From: an uncultured Litoreibacter sp.
GTDB lineage: Bacteria > Pseudomonadota > Alphaproteobacteria > Rhodobacterales > Rhodobacteraceae
Assembly (NCBI GenBank): GCA_947504205.1
Contig: CANNGL010000001.1
Coordinates: forward strand, 248,001 to 312,000
Length of the DNA stretch: 64,000 bases
Direction: 5' to 3'
The position numbers and the translations under genes were made by a program. Positions 34,352 to 42,797 of the stretch are shown piece by piece. Numbering within the stretch: the first letter of the stretch is position 1; the number at the start of each line of letters is the position of its first letter. The notes under the pieces were generated by a model. That model was not told the origin of the DNA, searched no databases, and saw nothing but the letters and a program-made list of their open reading frames with translations.

Positions 34352-35965
34352 ATGCCTGAAATGAAACGTGCTGCCGATCTGGTGGCGGAACGCTTGTACG
34401 AGGCCGGATGTCGGCACGCGTTCGGGATGCCCGGTGGCGAGGTGCTGACGCTCGTGGATGCGCTTGAAAAAGCAGGGATCGAGTTCGTCCTGTGCAAACA
34501 CGAAAACGCAGCGGCTTTCATGGCCGAAGGTGTGCATCACGTCACAGGAGCGCCCGGAATATTGGTGGCCACCGTGGGCCCGGGGGCGATGAATGGCGTC
34601 AACGCCATTGCCAATGCGCATCAGGACCGCGTGCCGCTGATCGTGTTGACGGGATGTGTCGATGCAGATGAGGCGCTGACCTACACGCATCAGGTGCTGG
34701 ATCACCGCAAGGTATTCGAAGAGATCACCAAAGCCACGTTCACGCTCACGGCGCAAGGGGCGGATACGATCACCGACAAAGCGTTGGGTATCGCGATGGA
34801 GGGACGCTGGGGACCCGTACAGATTGATGTGCCGATATCCGTGGCAGATCAACAAGTTGCGATTTCGCCGCGTCGCAGAAGGGCTGCCAGCCCGGTTGCG
34901 CCAGCCGGTGCCGATCTGCAAACGGCCCGCGATTGGATCGCTGCAGCTGAAAGGCCTGTGATGATCGTGGGGCTTGATGTTTTGCAGGATGGCAGCGCCG
35001 CTCAGGCCCAGAGTTTTGCCGAGAAATTCGCGATCCCGGTGATCACGACCTATAAGGCCAAGGGCGTCTTGCCTGAGGACCATCCGCTTGCTCTGGGGGG
35101 CGCCGGATTGTCGCCTAAAGCGGACAAACACCTGATCCCGTTTCTGCAGAAAGCCGATCTGGTTCTTTGCATCGGTTATGACCCGATCGAGATGCGCACC
35201 GGCTGGCGCGAGATATGGGATCCCAGCCGCCAACGGGTGATCGACATTCATGCGGATGTGAACCACCACTACATGCACCAGGCCTCTCTCAGCTTTGTTG
35301 CCGACACCGGCAGCAGTCTTGCTGCCTTGGGAGATGGTTTGAATGCGACCGAGAGCTGGCTTGATGGGGGATTGCAGAAGGTGAAATCCGCCTTGGCAGA
35401 GGCTTTCCCCACCGATCAGGAATGGGGTCCGGCGGCTGTTATCGACGAAGCGCGCCGCGCATTGCCACCGGAGACAATCGCAACGGTCGACAGCGGGGCG
35501 CACCGCATCCTGCTCAGCCAGATGTGGGCCTGTCCGTCGCCCAAGACCCTGCTGCAATCCTCTGGGCTCTGCACGATGGGTGTGGCGGTGCCTCTCGCGA
35601 TGGGTGCGAAATATGCCGCGCCTGATCGCCCGGTGGTAAGTTTCTCGGGAGATGCAGGCTTCCTGATGGTTGCAGGCGAGATGTCGACAGCGAAAGAGAT
35701 GGGGCTGAACACGATCTTCGTGGTTTTCGTGGATCGCTCTCTGGCATTGATTGAGCTGAAGCAGCGCCAAAGGCAGATGAAAAACGCCGGTGTGGATTTC
35801 GACCAACATGATTTTGCCGAGATCGGTCGCGCTTTTGGCGGACATGGGCACACGGTGACAAGCCGCTCTGCGCTTCGCGCTGCACTAAACGAGGCGCAGC
35901 AGGCCGAGGGTTTCACCGTGATAGCGGCCATGATTGACCGAAAGGCCTATGACGGTGCGTTTTGA
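34352..35965 (+). CDS. Thiamine-diphosphate-dependent enzyme (acetolactate synthase-like)
   Basis: A 537-residue TPP enzyme with the three family domains. The catalytic glutamate is in LCKHENAAAFMAEG (near residue 51) and the TPP/Mg motif begins GDAGFLMVAGEMSTA near residue 436. Members include acetolactate synthase, oxalyl-CoA decarboxylase, sulfoacetaldehyde acetyltransferase and benzoylformate decarboxylase. No FAD signature stands out, and no ilvN follows, so it is unlikely to be biosynthetic acetolactate synthase. The CaiB/BaiF CoA-transferase 47 bases downstream suggests a 2-oxoacid or acyl-CoA route. Confidence 0.88.
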   Translation: MPEMKRAADLVAERLYEAGCRHAFGMPGGEVLTLVDALEKAGIEFVLCKHENAAAFMAEGVHHVTGAPGILVATVGPGAMNGVNAIANAHQDRVPLIVLTGCVDADEALTYTHQVLDHRKVFEEITKATFTLTAQGADTITDKALGIAMEGRWGPVQIDVPISVADQQVAISPRRRRAASPVAPAGADLQTARDWIAAAERPVMIVGLDVLQDGSAAQAQSFAEKFAIPVITTYKAKGVLPEDHPLALGGAGLSPKADKHLIPFLQKADLVLCIGYDPIEMRTGWREIWDPSRQRVIDIHADVNHHYMHQASLSFVADTGSSLAALGDGLNATESWLDGGLQKVKSALAEAFPTDQEWGPAAVIDEARRALPPETIATVDSGAHRILLSQMWACPSPKTLLQSSGLCTMGVAVPLAMGAKYAAPDRPVVSFSGDAGFLMVAGEMSTAKEMGLNTIFVVFVDRSLALIELKQRQRQMKNAGVDFDQHDFAEIGRAFGGHGHTVTSRSALRAALNEAQQAEGFTVIAAMIDRKAYDGAF

Positions 35966-36012
35966 GTCTATGCCTTCGGCGAGGATATTTTGAACATGGG
36001 AAGGGGCGGGCG

Positions 36013-37206
36013 ATGACATCGGGTGCACTTGACGGGCTGACGATCTTGGACCTGTCGCGGATTTTGGCGGGGCCTACATGCACGCAGCTTCTGGGAGATC
36101 TGGGCGCGACGGTCATCAAGATCGAGAACCCCGGCACGGGGGGCGATGATACACGTAAATGGGGCCCTCCCTTTGCCACAGGCACTGATGGTGCGCCGAC
36201 GGATTTGTCGAGCTATTTCATGTCAGCCAACCGCAACAAATATTCCGTCGCGGTCGACATCGCCGATCCAGAGGGGCAGGAGACGATCCGGGCGCTGGCG
36301 GCGAGTGCTGATGTTGTGATCGAGAATTTCAAGCCGGGTGGGCTGAAGAAGTACGGGCTGGATCATGAGAGCCTGTGTGCCGCTCATCCGCATCTGGTCT
36401 ATTGTTCGATCTCGGGCTTTGGCCAAACCGGTCCGAACCGGGAAAAGCCGGGCTACGATCTGATGGCACAAGGCTATGGCGGGATCATGTCCCTGACCGG
36501 CGCGCCCGAAGGCGAGCCGATGAAGGTGGCGGTGGGCATCGCGGATGTGGTGTGCGGCCTTTACGCCACGATCGGGATATTGTCGGCCTTGCGCCACAAG
36601 GATCGCACGGGCGAGGGGCAGCATATTGATCTGGCCTTGGTTGATACGCAGGTCAGCTGGCTCATCAATGAAGGTGTTGCGCATTTGACCACGGGCAAAC
36701 CCCGTAAGCGGCGCGGCAATGAGCATGCCACAATCGTGCCCTACCAGACATTCGCGACGTCTGATGGCCACGTTCTTGTGGCCGTTGGCAATGATGGACA
36801 ATATCAGCGGTTCTGTGACTATCTTGGTCGCCCTGATTTGGCCGAGGATGCCCGGTTTGCGACGAACCCGGCGCGTCTGGAGCATCGCGAAATCCTGATC
36901 CCGCTGCTTGCAGAGTTGGTCGAAACCCATAGCCAGTCGGATATCATTGCAGGGCTTGAGGCGCGCAAAGTGCCGGTTGGACCCGTAAACACGCTGGAAC
37001 AGGTCTTTGCCTCTGATCAGGTGGCGGCTCGCGAGATGCGCATCGATATGCCACGCGCGGATGTGGACAGAGGTGGGGTTGAGCTGATCGGCAATCCATT
37101 AAAACTGTCCAAGACGCCTGTAAGTTACCGGCGGGCGCCACCGCGGTTCGGACAGGACACCGACGATATTCTAAGCAAGCTGAAATCCGCCAAGCCTGAA
37201 AGTTGA
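36013..37206 (+). CDS. CaiB/BaiF (class III) CoA-transferase
   Basis: A 397-residue class III CoA-transferase. ILDLSRILAGPTCTQLLGDLGATVIKIE at the start, VVIENFKPGG and SISGFGQTGPNREKPGYDLMAQGYGG in the middle are the family hallmarks; the aspartate of YDLMAQG is the catalytic residue. I chose the ATG at 36013 with AAGGGG upstream over a TTG at 35962. The pairing with a TPP enzyme recalls formyl-CoA transferase with oxalyl-CoA decarboxylase, but sequence alone does not make either one specific. Confidence 0.9.
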   Translation: MTSGALDGLTILDLSRILAGPTCTQLLGDLGATVIKIENPGTGGDDTRKWGPPFATGTDGAPTDLSSYFMSANRNKYSVAVDIADPEGQETIRALAASADVVIENFKPGGLKKYGLDHESLCAAHPHLVYCSISGFGQTGPNREKPGYDLMAQGYGGIMSLTGAPEGEPMKVAVGIADVVCGLYATIGILSALRHKDRTGEGQHIDLALVDTQVSWLINEGVAHLTTGKPRKRRGNEHATIVPYQTFATSDGHVLVAVGNDGQYQRFCDYLGRPDLAEDARFATNPARLEHREILIPLLAELVETHSQSDIIAGLEARKVPVGPVNTLEQVFASDQVAAREMRIDMPRADVDRGGVELIGNPLKLSKTPVSYRRAPPRFGQDTDDILSKLKSAKPES

Positions 37207-37277
37207 CGTAAGGGCGTTTTCAGCGAGCTTTGAAAACTGGGTTATGGTGCGTTTCGTAATTGTTCGAAGTTGTCATC

Positions 37278-37997
37278 ATGATCCGTATTCATCCTGAAAT
37301 AGTTCTTAAATCACTGTTGTTTCCCTATCTCGCCGTTCAGGGCGCGCGCTTGAGGCGCACCGCTTTGGATTTGCCGGAACCTCCCGGTCCGCGGGAAGGG
37401 GAAACCGGGCAGGGCCCTCTGATCCGGATGCTGATCACTGGCGACAGCTCTGCAGCGGGCGTCGGGACGGCCAGTCAGGACGAGGCGCTGAGCGGCCAGA
37501 CAATGCGTCAGCTTGCGCCTGACTACCGGGTTCAGTGGAAACTGGTGGCGCGCACCGGTGCCACGACGCCGCAGGCGATCAAACGGCTCAAGGCGCTGCC
37601 GGCGGAGCGGTTTGACATCGCCGTAACGGCATTGGGGGTCAATGACATCACACGCGGATTGTCGATGCAGACCTGGCTCAAGCACCAACGGGAGCTTTTT
37701 GCGTTGCTGGAAGACAAGTTTGGCGTGCAGCGCATTGTTGTGTCGGGTTTGCCGCCGGTTCATCAGTTCCCTTTGCTGCCGCCAACCTTGGGCTGGATCT
37801 TGGGCCGACAGGCGCTGCGCTATGATGCCGGATTGCGTGAGTTGGTGGAACAACGTACGAGCTATCACTACGAGACGCTCGATCTGCCTTTGGGGCCGCA
37901 GAACATGGCCCAAGATGGCTTTCATCCCGGCCCGAAGGTCTATGCAGAGTGGGGCAAACGGGTGGCTGATGCCGTCAGGTCAGGCCATCCGGCCTGA
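37278..37997 (+). CDS. SGNH/GDSL-family hydrolase
   Basis: A 239-residue esterase-type protein. The nucleophile block is ITGDSSAAGVGT, block III is VTALGVNDITRG (GxND) and the catalytic Asp/His are in DGFHPGPKVYAEW. The N-terminus has a weak hydrophobic start (IVLKSLLFPYLAVQG) but no clear signal peptide. The ATG at 37278 follows an in-frame TTG at 37260. Its 3' end overlaps the convergent isomerase gene by 18 bases. Substrate unknown. Confidence 0.87.
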   Translation: MIRIHPEIVLKSLLFPYLAVQGARLRRTALDLPEPPGPREGETGQGPLIRMLITGDSSAAGVGTASQDEALSGQTMRQLAPDYRVQWKLVARTGATTPQAIKRLKALPAERFDIAVTALGVNDITRGLSMQTWLKHQRELFALLEDKFGVQRIVVSGLPPVHQFPLLPPTLGWILGRQALRYDAGLRELVEQRTSYHYETLDLPLGPQNMAQDGFHPGPKVYAEWGKRVADAVRSGHPA

Positions 37998-38327
37998 TGG
38001 CGCCGGAGTGTGCATGTTGGTCACGTAACCCTCATCCGAGAATTTCAGCGCCAGTGAGAAAGCGCAGGGCGCATTGATTTCCGCCTTCACCCCGATCTCC
38101 AGCGCGTCGCGGAGTTGTCTGACAAAATCTGCATCGCGATGGACCTTGGGCAGCATCGAGACCTCAATCAGCAAATGGGTGTGGTGGAACAGCGCCGTCG
38201 GATATGCGCACCCCTTGCAATCCCCCGATGTTGCATCCTGGCTTTGGATGATGCTTTCGATCCGCTTGAGCAACGCCAAGGGGTCAATATTGAGATCGGC
38301 AGAGTATTTTAGGTCTGCATGTGGCAT
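37980..38327 (-). CDS. 5-carboxymethyl-2-hydroxymuconate isomerase-like protein
   Basis: A 115-residue protein of the tautomerase superfamily. Its N-terminus MPHADLKYSADL matches the Pro-1 start of CHMI (HpaF), where the proline is the catalytic base. CHMI acts in homoprotocatechuate breakdown, but no other genes of that pathway are in the window, so the natural substrate is uncertain. It is a single gene on the minus strand, divergent from the TPR-type gene. Confidence 0.8.
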   Translation of the reverse strand: MPHADLKYSADLNIDPLALLKRIESIIQSQDATSGDCKGCAYPTALFHHTHLLIEVSMLPKVHRDADFVRQLRDALEIGVKAEINAPCAFSLALKFSDEGYVTNMHTPAPSGRMA

Positions 38328-38567
38328 AACGGGATCCAGCGCTTAAATTCACGAACTGCCTCAGCTTTCAGCGAAAAGGCGGCGTTGCCAAGGCCAGACC
38401 TGCAAGATTCTGCTCAAATGGGCGTCAAAATACCTCTGGGTGTTCACGGCAAACGTGATGCCCGTCACATGTCTGTTATTGAGTGCGCTCAATCATTTAC
38501 CGAGCATAGGTATTCGCTATGGCTAGTGATGAGCGGCAGGTCCGCAGGACAGGAATCAGGTAAACAC

Positions 38568-39941
38568 ATGCAGCTAGACATCTTCGGTCAGGATACCACT
38601 CTTCGCACGCGCGACGCATTGGCGTCTTGGAATGACACGCAGATGGCTTTTCTCGCTCATGGCGCGTCCACGCCAGAGCATTTGGGCAAAGTGCTGAATG
38701 CAGAGCCCGATTTCGCGCTGGGTCAGGCGGTTAAGGGTATGTTCTACATGCTTCTGGGACGCCGGGAATTGGTGGCCGAAGCCAATACAGCGCTTGGCCT
38801 CGCGGAAGCCGCGGTGATGTCCGGGCAGGTCTCTGCCCGCGAGCGATCTTTTGTCGAGGCACTGAAGTCTTGGATGGCGGGCAGTCCAAGCGGCACCATA
38901 GCACATCTCGAACAGGTATTGCGTGTCCATGAAGGTGACACGCTGGCGATGAAACTGTCCCATGCCATTCGCTTTGTGCTGGGTGATGGTGAAGGCATGC
39001 GCCGCTCTGTCGAGCGGGTCATGGGCGCTTATGGGCCTGACCATCCGGGCCGCGGCTACCTTATGGGCTGTCACGCCTTCACTCTGGAAGAGACCGGCGA
39101 GTATTCAAAAGCGGAAACCGTAGCGCGGATGGGGCTGGCGATCAGCCCGGATGACGCCTGGGGGTTGCACGCGGTGGCGCATGTCTTCGACATGACGGGT
39201 GACGCGGATGGCGGCATCAAGTGGCTCACCGGGCGTGAGGCGGCTTGGGCGCATTGCAACAATTTTCGGTATCACGTCTGGTGGCATAAAGCGTTGATGC
39301 ATCTTGATCTTGGGCAGACGGATACCGTGCTGGCGCTTTACGACACAGAGATACGCCAGGACAAAACAGATGATTACCGCGATATCTCGAATGCTACCTC
39401 GCTTCTGTCCCGCCTTGAGCTCAACGGTGTTGACGTGGGCGACCGCTGGGAAGAGCTGGCAGATATCTCGATGACCCGAACGGAAGACGGCTGCGTGATC
39501 TTTGCTGACCTGCATTATCTTCTGGCACTTATCGGTGGCGATCGCAAAGAAGCCACACGCTTGCTCATGGGGCGCATGCATCGCGACGCGAAGGTCAACG
39601 GGATCGAAATGGACGCACGCATGGAAGCGCCGGGATTGCCCGCCGCGGCAGGTCTGGAAGCCTTTGGTGAAGGGGATTACAAAACCGCCTTCCTCAATCT
39701 GGCCCGCGCCCGCCGCACGATGCAACTGGCTGGCGGCTCGCATGCTCAAAGAGATGTCTTTGAGCGTTTGACAATTGATGCCGGTATTCGCGCAGGGTTT
39801 CTGGACGAGGCCGAAGCGATATTGGGAGAGCGCACATCGAAGCGCGCCGGCCGCGAGGATGGATATGCCGCCGCCAGAGCCGCATTGATTTCCGAAGGAC
39901 GAGAGGCTGCCGCTTGCGCGGGCCGCGTTCCTGCGGAATAA
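38568..39941 (+). CDS. TPR-like protein (TTC38 type)
   Basis: A 457-residue, largely helical protein resembling the tetratricopeptide repeat protein 38 family: FALGQAVKGMFYMLLGRRELV near the start, and GYLMGCHAFTLEETGEYSKAETVARMGL and DDAWGLHAVAHVFDMTGDADGGI in the middle form clear TPR-like helix pairs. No signal peptide or membrane segment. The true start is taken as the ATG at 38568; the frame is open for about 80 further codons upstream with poor protein character. Function unknown. It lies 22 bases before the opgC gene. Confidence 0.8.
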   Translation: MQLDIFGQDTTLRTRDALASWNDTQMAFLAHGASTPEHLGKVLNAEPDFALGQAVKGMFYMLLGRRELVAEANTALGLAEAAVMSGQVSARERSFVEALKSWMAGSPSGTIAHLEQVLRVHEGDTLAMKLSHAIRFVLGDGEGMRRSVERVMGAYGPDHPGRGYLMGCHAFTLEETGEYSKAETVARMGLAISPDDAWGLHAVAHVFDMTGDADGGIKWLTGREAAWAHCNNFRYHVWWHKALMHLDLGQTDTVLALYDTEIRQDKTDDYRDISNATSLLSRLELNGVDVGDRWEELADISMTRTEDGCVIFADLHYLLALIGGDRKEATRLLMGRMHRDAKVNGIEMDARMEAPGLPAAAGLEAFGEGDYKTAFLNLARARRTMQLAGGSHAQRDVFERLTIDAGIRAGFLDEAEAILGERTSKRAGREDGYAAARAALISEGREAAACAGRVPAE

Positions 39942-39963
39942 GCGCCACGACAGCGGCCAAGAG

Positions 39964-41277
39964 ATGACAATGGTAACCACGAGCCCGAACGATATTCCGC
40001 AGCCCAGTGCCGCGGTGGCAGCTTATGCCGCGTCTGGCACGTCTGGTGCGACAACACGCGATCCGCGTCTCGACTTCTACCGCGGCATTGCGATGATTAT
40101 CATTCTCTTTGCCCATACTCCCGGCAATTTCTTCACAAGCTGGATTCCGGCGCGCTGGGGGTTTTCGGATGCGACCGAGATATTCGTGTTCTGCTCTGGC
40201 ATGGCCTCGGCCATAGCTTTTGGCCGAACCTTCGACCGGGCAGGCTGGGTTCTGGGCACAGGCCGCGTGGCTTACCGTGTCTGGCAGGTCTATTGGGCGC
40301 ATATCGCGATGTTCTTCTTCATCGCGATGATGATGGCCTGGTGGGACAGTTTCGGCATATTTGACCGGAACTACATCAATCAGTTGAACCTTCAGCCCTT
40401 TTTTGAGGGCCGTACCGGGCGCAGCACGGGAATTTTTGCAGGCACCGCCGAGAACATTGTCGGTGTCTTCACGCTGACCTACGTGCCGAATTACTTCGAT
40501 ATTCTGCCGATGTACCTTGTGATCCTGGTGATGATGCCATTCGTCATTGCCCTGTCGCGGATCAATATCTGGCTGATGTTTGCCGTGATCGCGACGGTTT
40601 GGCTGTTCGCGCAAGATGGCCTTCTCGAACGCTGGGGCGCCGAGCATCTGGCCTTGAATTTTCCGGCAGAGCCTTGGTCAAACAGGCAGTGGTTTTTCAA
40701 CCCGTTTGGCTGGCAATTGATCTTTTTTACGGGCTTTGCCTTTATGCGTGGCTGGCTGCCGAAGCCGCCGGTGAAGCTATGGCTGATCGCGTTGGCTTTG
40801 ATCATCGTTCTGGCCAACATCCCGCTGTCCAATATCGGGGTGCGTGCGGTCAATCGCGAATGGTTCGGCGCTTTTGAGGGCAACCCGGTCATTGATTGGC
40901 GTGTCGCCAACAAACCGTGGATCGACAAATCCAGCTTCGGCCTGCTGCGCTATATCCACTTCCTGTCTCTGGCCTACCTTTTCTGGGTTGCCGCAGGGGT
41001 AGGTGGCCATCGGCTGATTGCCTCAGGCGCTACATTTGCCTCGCGTCTTTGGGGTCATGTGGTGCGCATCATCATGAAGATCGGCCAGCAATCGCTTGCG
41101 GTCTTTGTCTTCTCGATGGTTTTTGCACGTATCATGGGCTTTACGATGGACCAGATCGGCCGGGAAACATGGACCGTAGTCGGCGTCAATCTCGTCGGGG
41201 TTTTCGCCATCATATGCGTGGCGTTCTTCGTGGCGTGGATCAAATCTCAACCTTGGCGACCAAAGAGGGCGACCTGA
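39964..41277 (+). CDS. opgC: OpgC-family membrane acyltransferase/succinyltransferase
   Basis: A 437-residue integral membrane protein with about ten hydrophobic segments. The start DPRLDFYRGIAMIIILFAHT and EIFVFCSGMASAIAFG are the OpgC signature. OpgC-type proteins add succinyl or related groups to osmoregulated periplasmic glucans. Its stop overlaps the opgG start (TGATG). With opgG and opgH it forms a three-gene operon. Confidence 0.92.
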   Translation: MTMVTTSPNDIPQPSAAVAAYAASGTSGATTRDPRLDFYRGIAMIIILFAHTPGNFFTSWIPARWGFSDATEIFVFCSGMASAIAFGRTFDRAGWVLGTGRVAYRVWQVYWAHIAMFFFIAMMMAWWDSFGIFDRNYINQLNLQPFFEGRTGRSTGIFAGTAENIVGVFTLTYVPNYFDILPMYLVILVMMPFVIALSRINIWLMFAVIATVWLFAQDGLLERWGAEHLALNFPAEPWSNRQWFFNPFGWQLIFFTGFAFMRGWLPKPPVKLWLIALALIIVLANIPLSNIGVRAVNREWFGAFEGNPVIDWRVANKPWIDKSSFGLLRYIHFLSLAYLFWVAAGVGGHRLIASGATFASRLWGHVVRIIMKIGQQSLAVFVFSMVFARIMGFTMDQIGRETWTVVGVNLVGVFAIICVAFFVAWIKSQPWRPKRAT

Positions 41278-42797
41278 TGCTGACCCGACGCGCAACATTG
41301 GGCCTTATGGCCGCTGCCGCCTTCGCAAAGTCCGGGGCGGCTATGCCGTTGTTCAAAGGGCAGGCAAAGCCGTTTTCACGCGATTGGTTGGAGAGCGAAG
41401 CTGCGCGCCTTGCGAAAGCTGAATATGCGCCGATGCACGAGGTGCCGCAGGCATGGCGTGATCTGAGTTATGATGAATACAAGCGCATCTGGTTCAATAG
41501 CCAAAAGGGTCTCTGGACCGATACGGCGCGCCCGTTCCATGTGGATTTCTTCCATCCCGGCCTGTATTTCCCACGCCCGGTCGAAGTCGCCATCGTCGAA
41601 GATGGTGAAGCCCGGATGCTGGGCTTTGACTACGCTTTGTTCGACAAGACCGACAATGCGCCTGATCTGCCTATAGATGACACGCTTGGATATTCCGGGC
41701 TGCGTCTGCGCGCCGAGTTGCGCGAGAAAGACATTTTCGAGGAATTCGCAGTCTTCCAGGGGGCCAGCTATTTTCGCGCGATTGGCACCGGCCAGAACTA
41801 CGGCCTGTCGGCTCGTGGGCTGGCCTTGGATACAGCGAAGGGCACGGGCGAAGAGTTCCCTGAATTTACGCATTTCTGGCTGGAGGCCCCCGCCGCTGGC
41901 GACCGCATGATGAAGGTTCATGCGCTGCTCAACTCGCCTTCCGTTACTGGGGCCTACACGTTCCGCATCACGCCGGGCTTGCCTGCTGAGATGGACGTGC
42001 AAGCCAAGATATTCCCGCGTCGGGAGCTCGATCATCTTGGTTTGGCCCCGCTGACCTCAATGTTCCTTTTTGATGAAACCAACCGCGCGCGTTTCGATGA
42101 CTTCCGCTCTGCTGTCCATGATAGCGAGGGGCTGATGGTTCACAATGGGGCGGGGGAATTGCTCTGGCGGCCCTTGGGCAATCCGCGCGAGCTTCAAGTG
42201 TCCAGTTTTGTCGATGATGGACCGCAGGGCTTTGGCTTGATGCAGCGGGCGCGCGATGTCGAGGATTTCGCCGATCTTGAAGCTCACTACCACAATCGCC
42301 CCTCGCTTTGGATCACCCCGTCCGAGGATTGGGGGAAGGGGGCCGTCACCCTCGTCGAAATACCATCCGACAAAGAGATCTACGACAATATCGTCGCCTA
42401 TTGGCGGCCCCGTGAGCCGCTGGCTGCGGGCAGCACATACATGTTCAATTATCGTATGCTTTGGGGCGCTGAGCCGTCGCGCCCGCGCGACGTGGCCGAG
42501 GTTGTCAACACGCGCATCGGCAAAGGTTACGACAAGACCGTGCCCTACCAGATCGTTACCGTCGATTTTGCACCTCACAAGGCGTTTGAGGGCGAACTTG
42601 ATGAGTTGACGCGCCATATCTCGGCTAACCGCGGAACGGTCAGCGATGGTGTTCTTCAGCGCAATCCGGGAACCGGAGGCGTACGACTTGCGTTTAAGTA
42701 TGACCCTGAAGAGGCGACCGCCGCTGATCTGCGCGTTCAGTTGATCAAGGATGGCCGCTCCGTCACCGAGGTTTGGCTGTACAGGTGGACCGTTTGA
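41277..42797 (+). CDS. opgG: Periplasmic glucan biosynthesis protein OpgG/OpgD
   Basis: A 506-residue periplasmic protein needed for osmoregulated periplasmic glucan synthesis. The N-terminus MLTRRATLGLMAAAAFAKSG has twin arginines, so export may be by Tat, as for OpgD in E. coli. Family stretches such as FHPGLYFPRPVEVAIV, FQGASYFRAIGTGQNYGLSARG and EFPEFTHFWLE are present. The ATG overlaps the opgC stop. OpgG and OpgD are paralogues; I do not separate them here. Confidence 0.92.
   Translation: MLTRRATLGLMAAAAFAKSGAAMPLFKGQAKPFSRDWLESEAARLAKAEYAPMHEVPQAWRDLSYDEYKRIWFNSQKGLWTDTARPFHVDFFHPGLYFPRPVEVAIVEDGEARMLGFDYALFDKTDNAPDLPIDDTLGYSGLRLRAELREKDIFEEFAVFQGASYFRAIGTGQNYGLSARGLALDTAKGTGEEFPEFTHFWLEAPAAGDRMMKVHALLNSPSVTGAYTFRITPGLPAEMDVQAKIFPRRELDHLGLAPLTSMFLFDETNRARFDDFRSAVHDSEGLMVHNGAGELLWRPLGNPRELQVSSFVDDGPQGFGLMQRARDVEDFADLEAHYHNRPSLWITPSEDWGKGAVTLVEIPSDKEIYDNIVAYWRPREPLAAGSTYMFNYRMLWGAEPSRPRDVAEVVNTRIGKGYDKTVPYQIVTVDFAPHKAFEGELDELTRHISANRGTVSDGVLQRNPGTGGVRLAFKYDPEEATAADLRVQLIKDGRSVTEVWLYRWTV

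Noticed and set aside
34193-35851. A 552-codon minus-strand open frame opposite the TPP enzyme
   Set aside because: Shadow of the TPP enzyme; its product shows no domain and begins in low-quality sequence.
34352-37206. Naming the TPP enzyme and CoA-transferase as oxalyl-CoA decarboxylase and formyl-CoA transferase
   Set aside because: The pairing fits but the TPP enzyme has no feature I can tie to oxalyl-CoA decarboxylase; kept generic.
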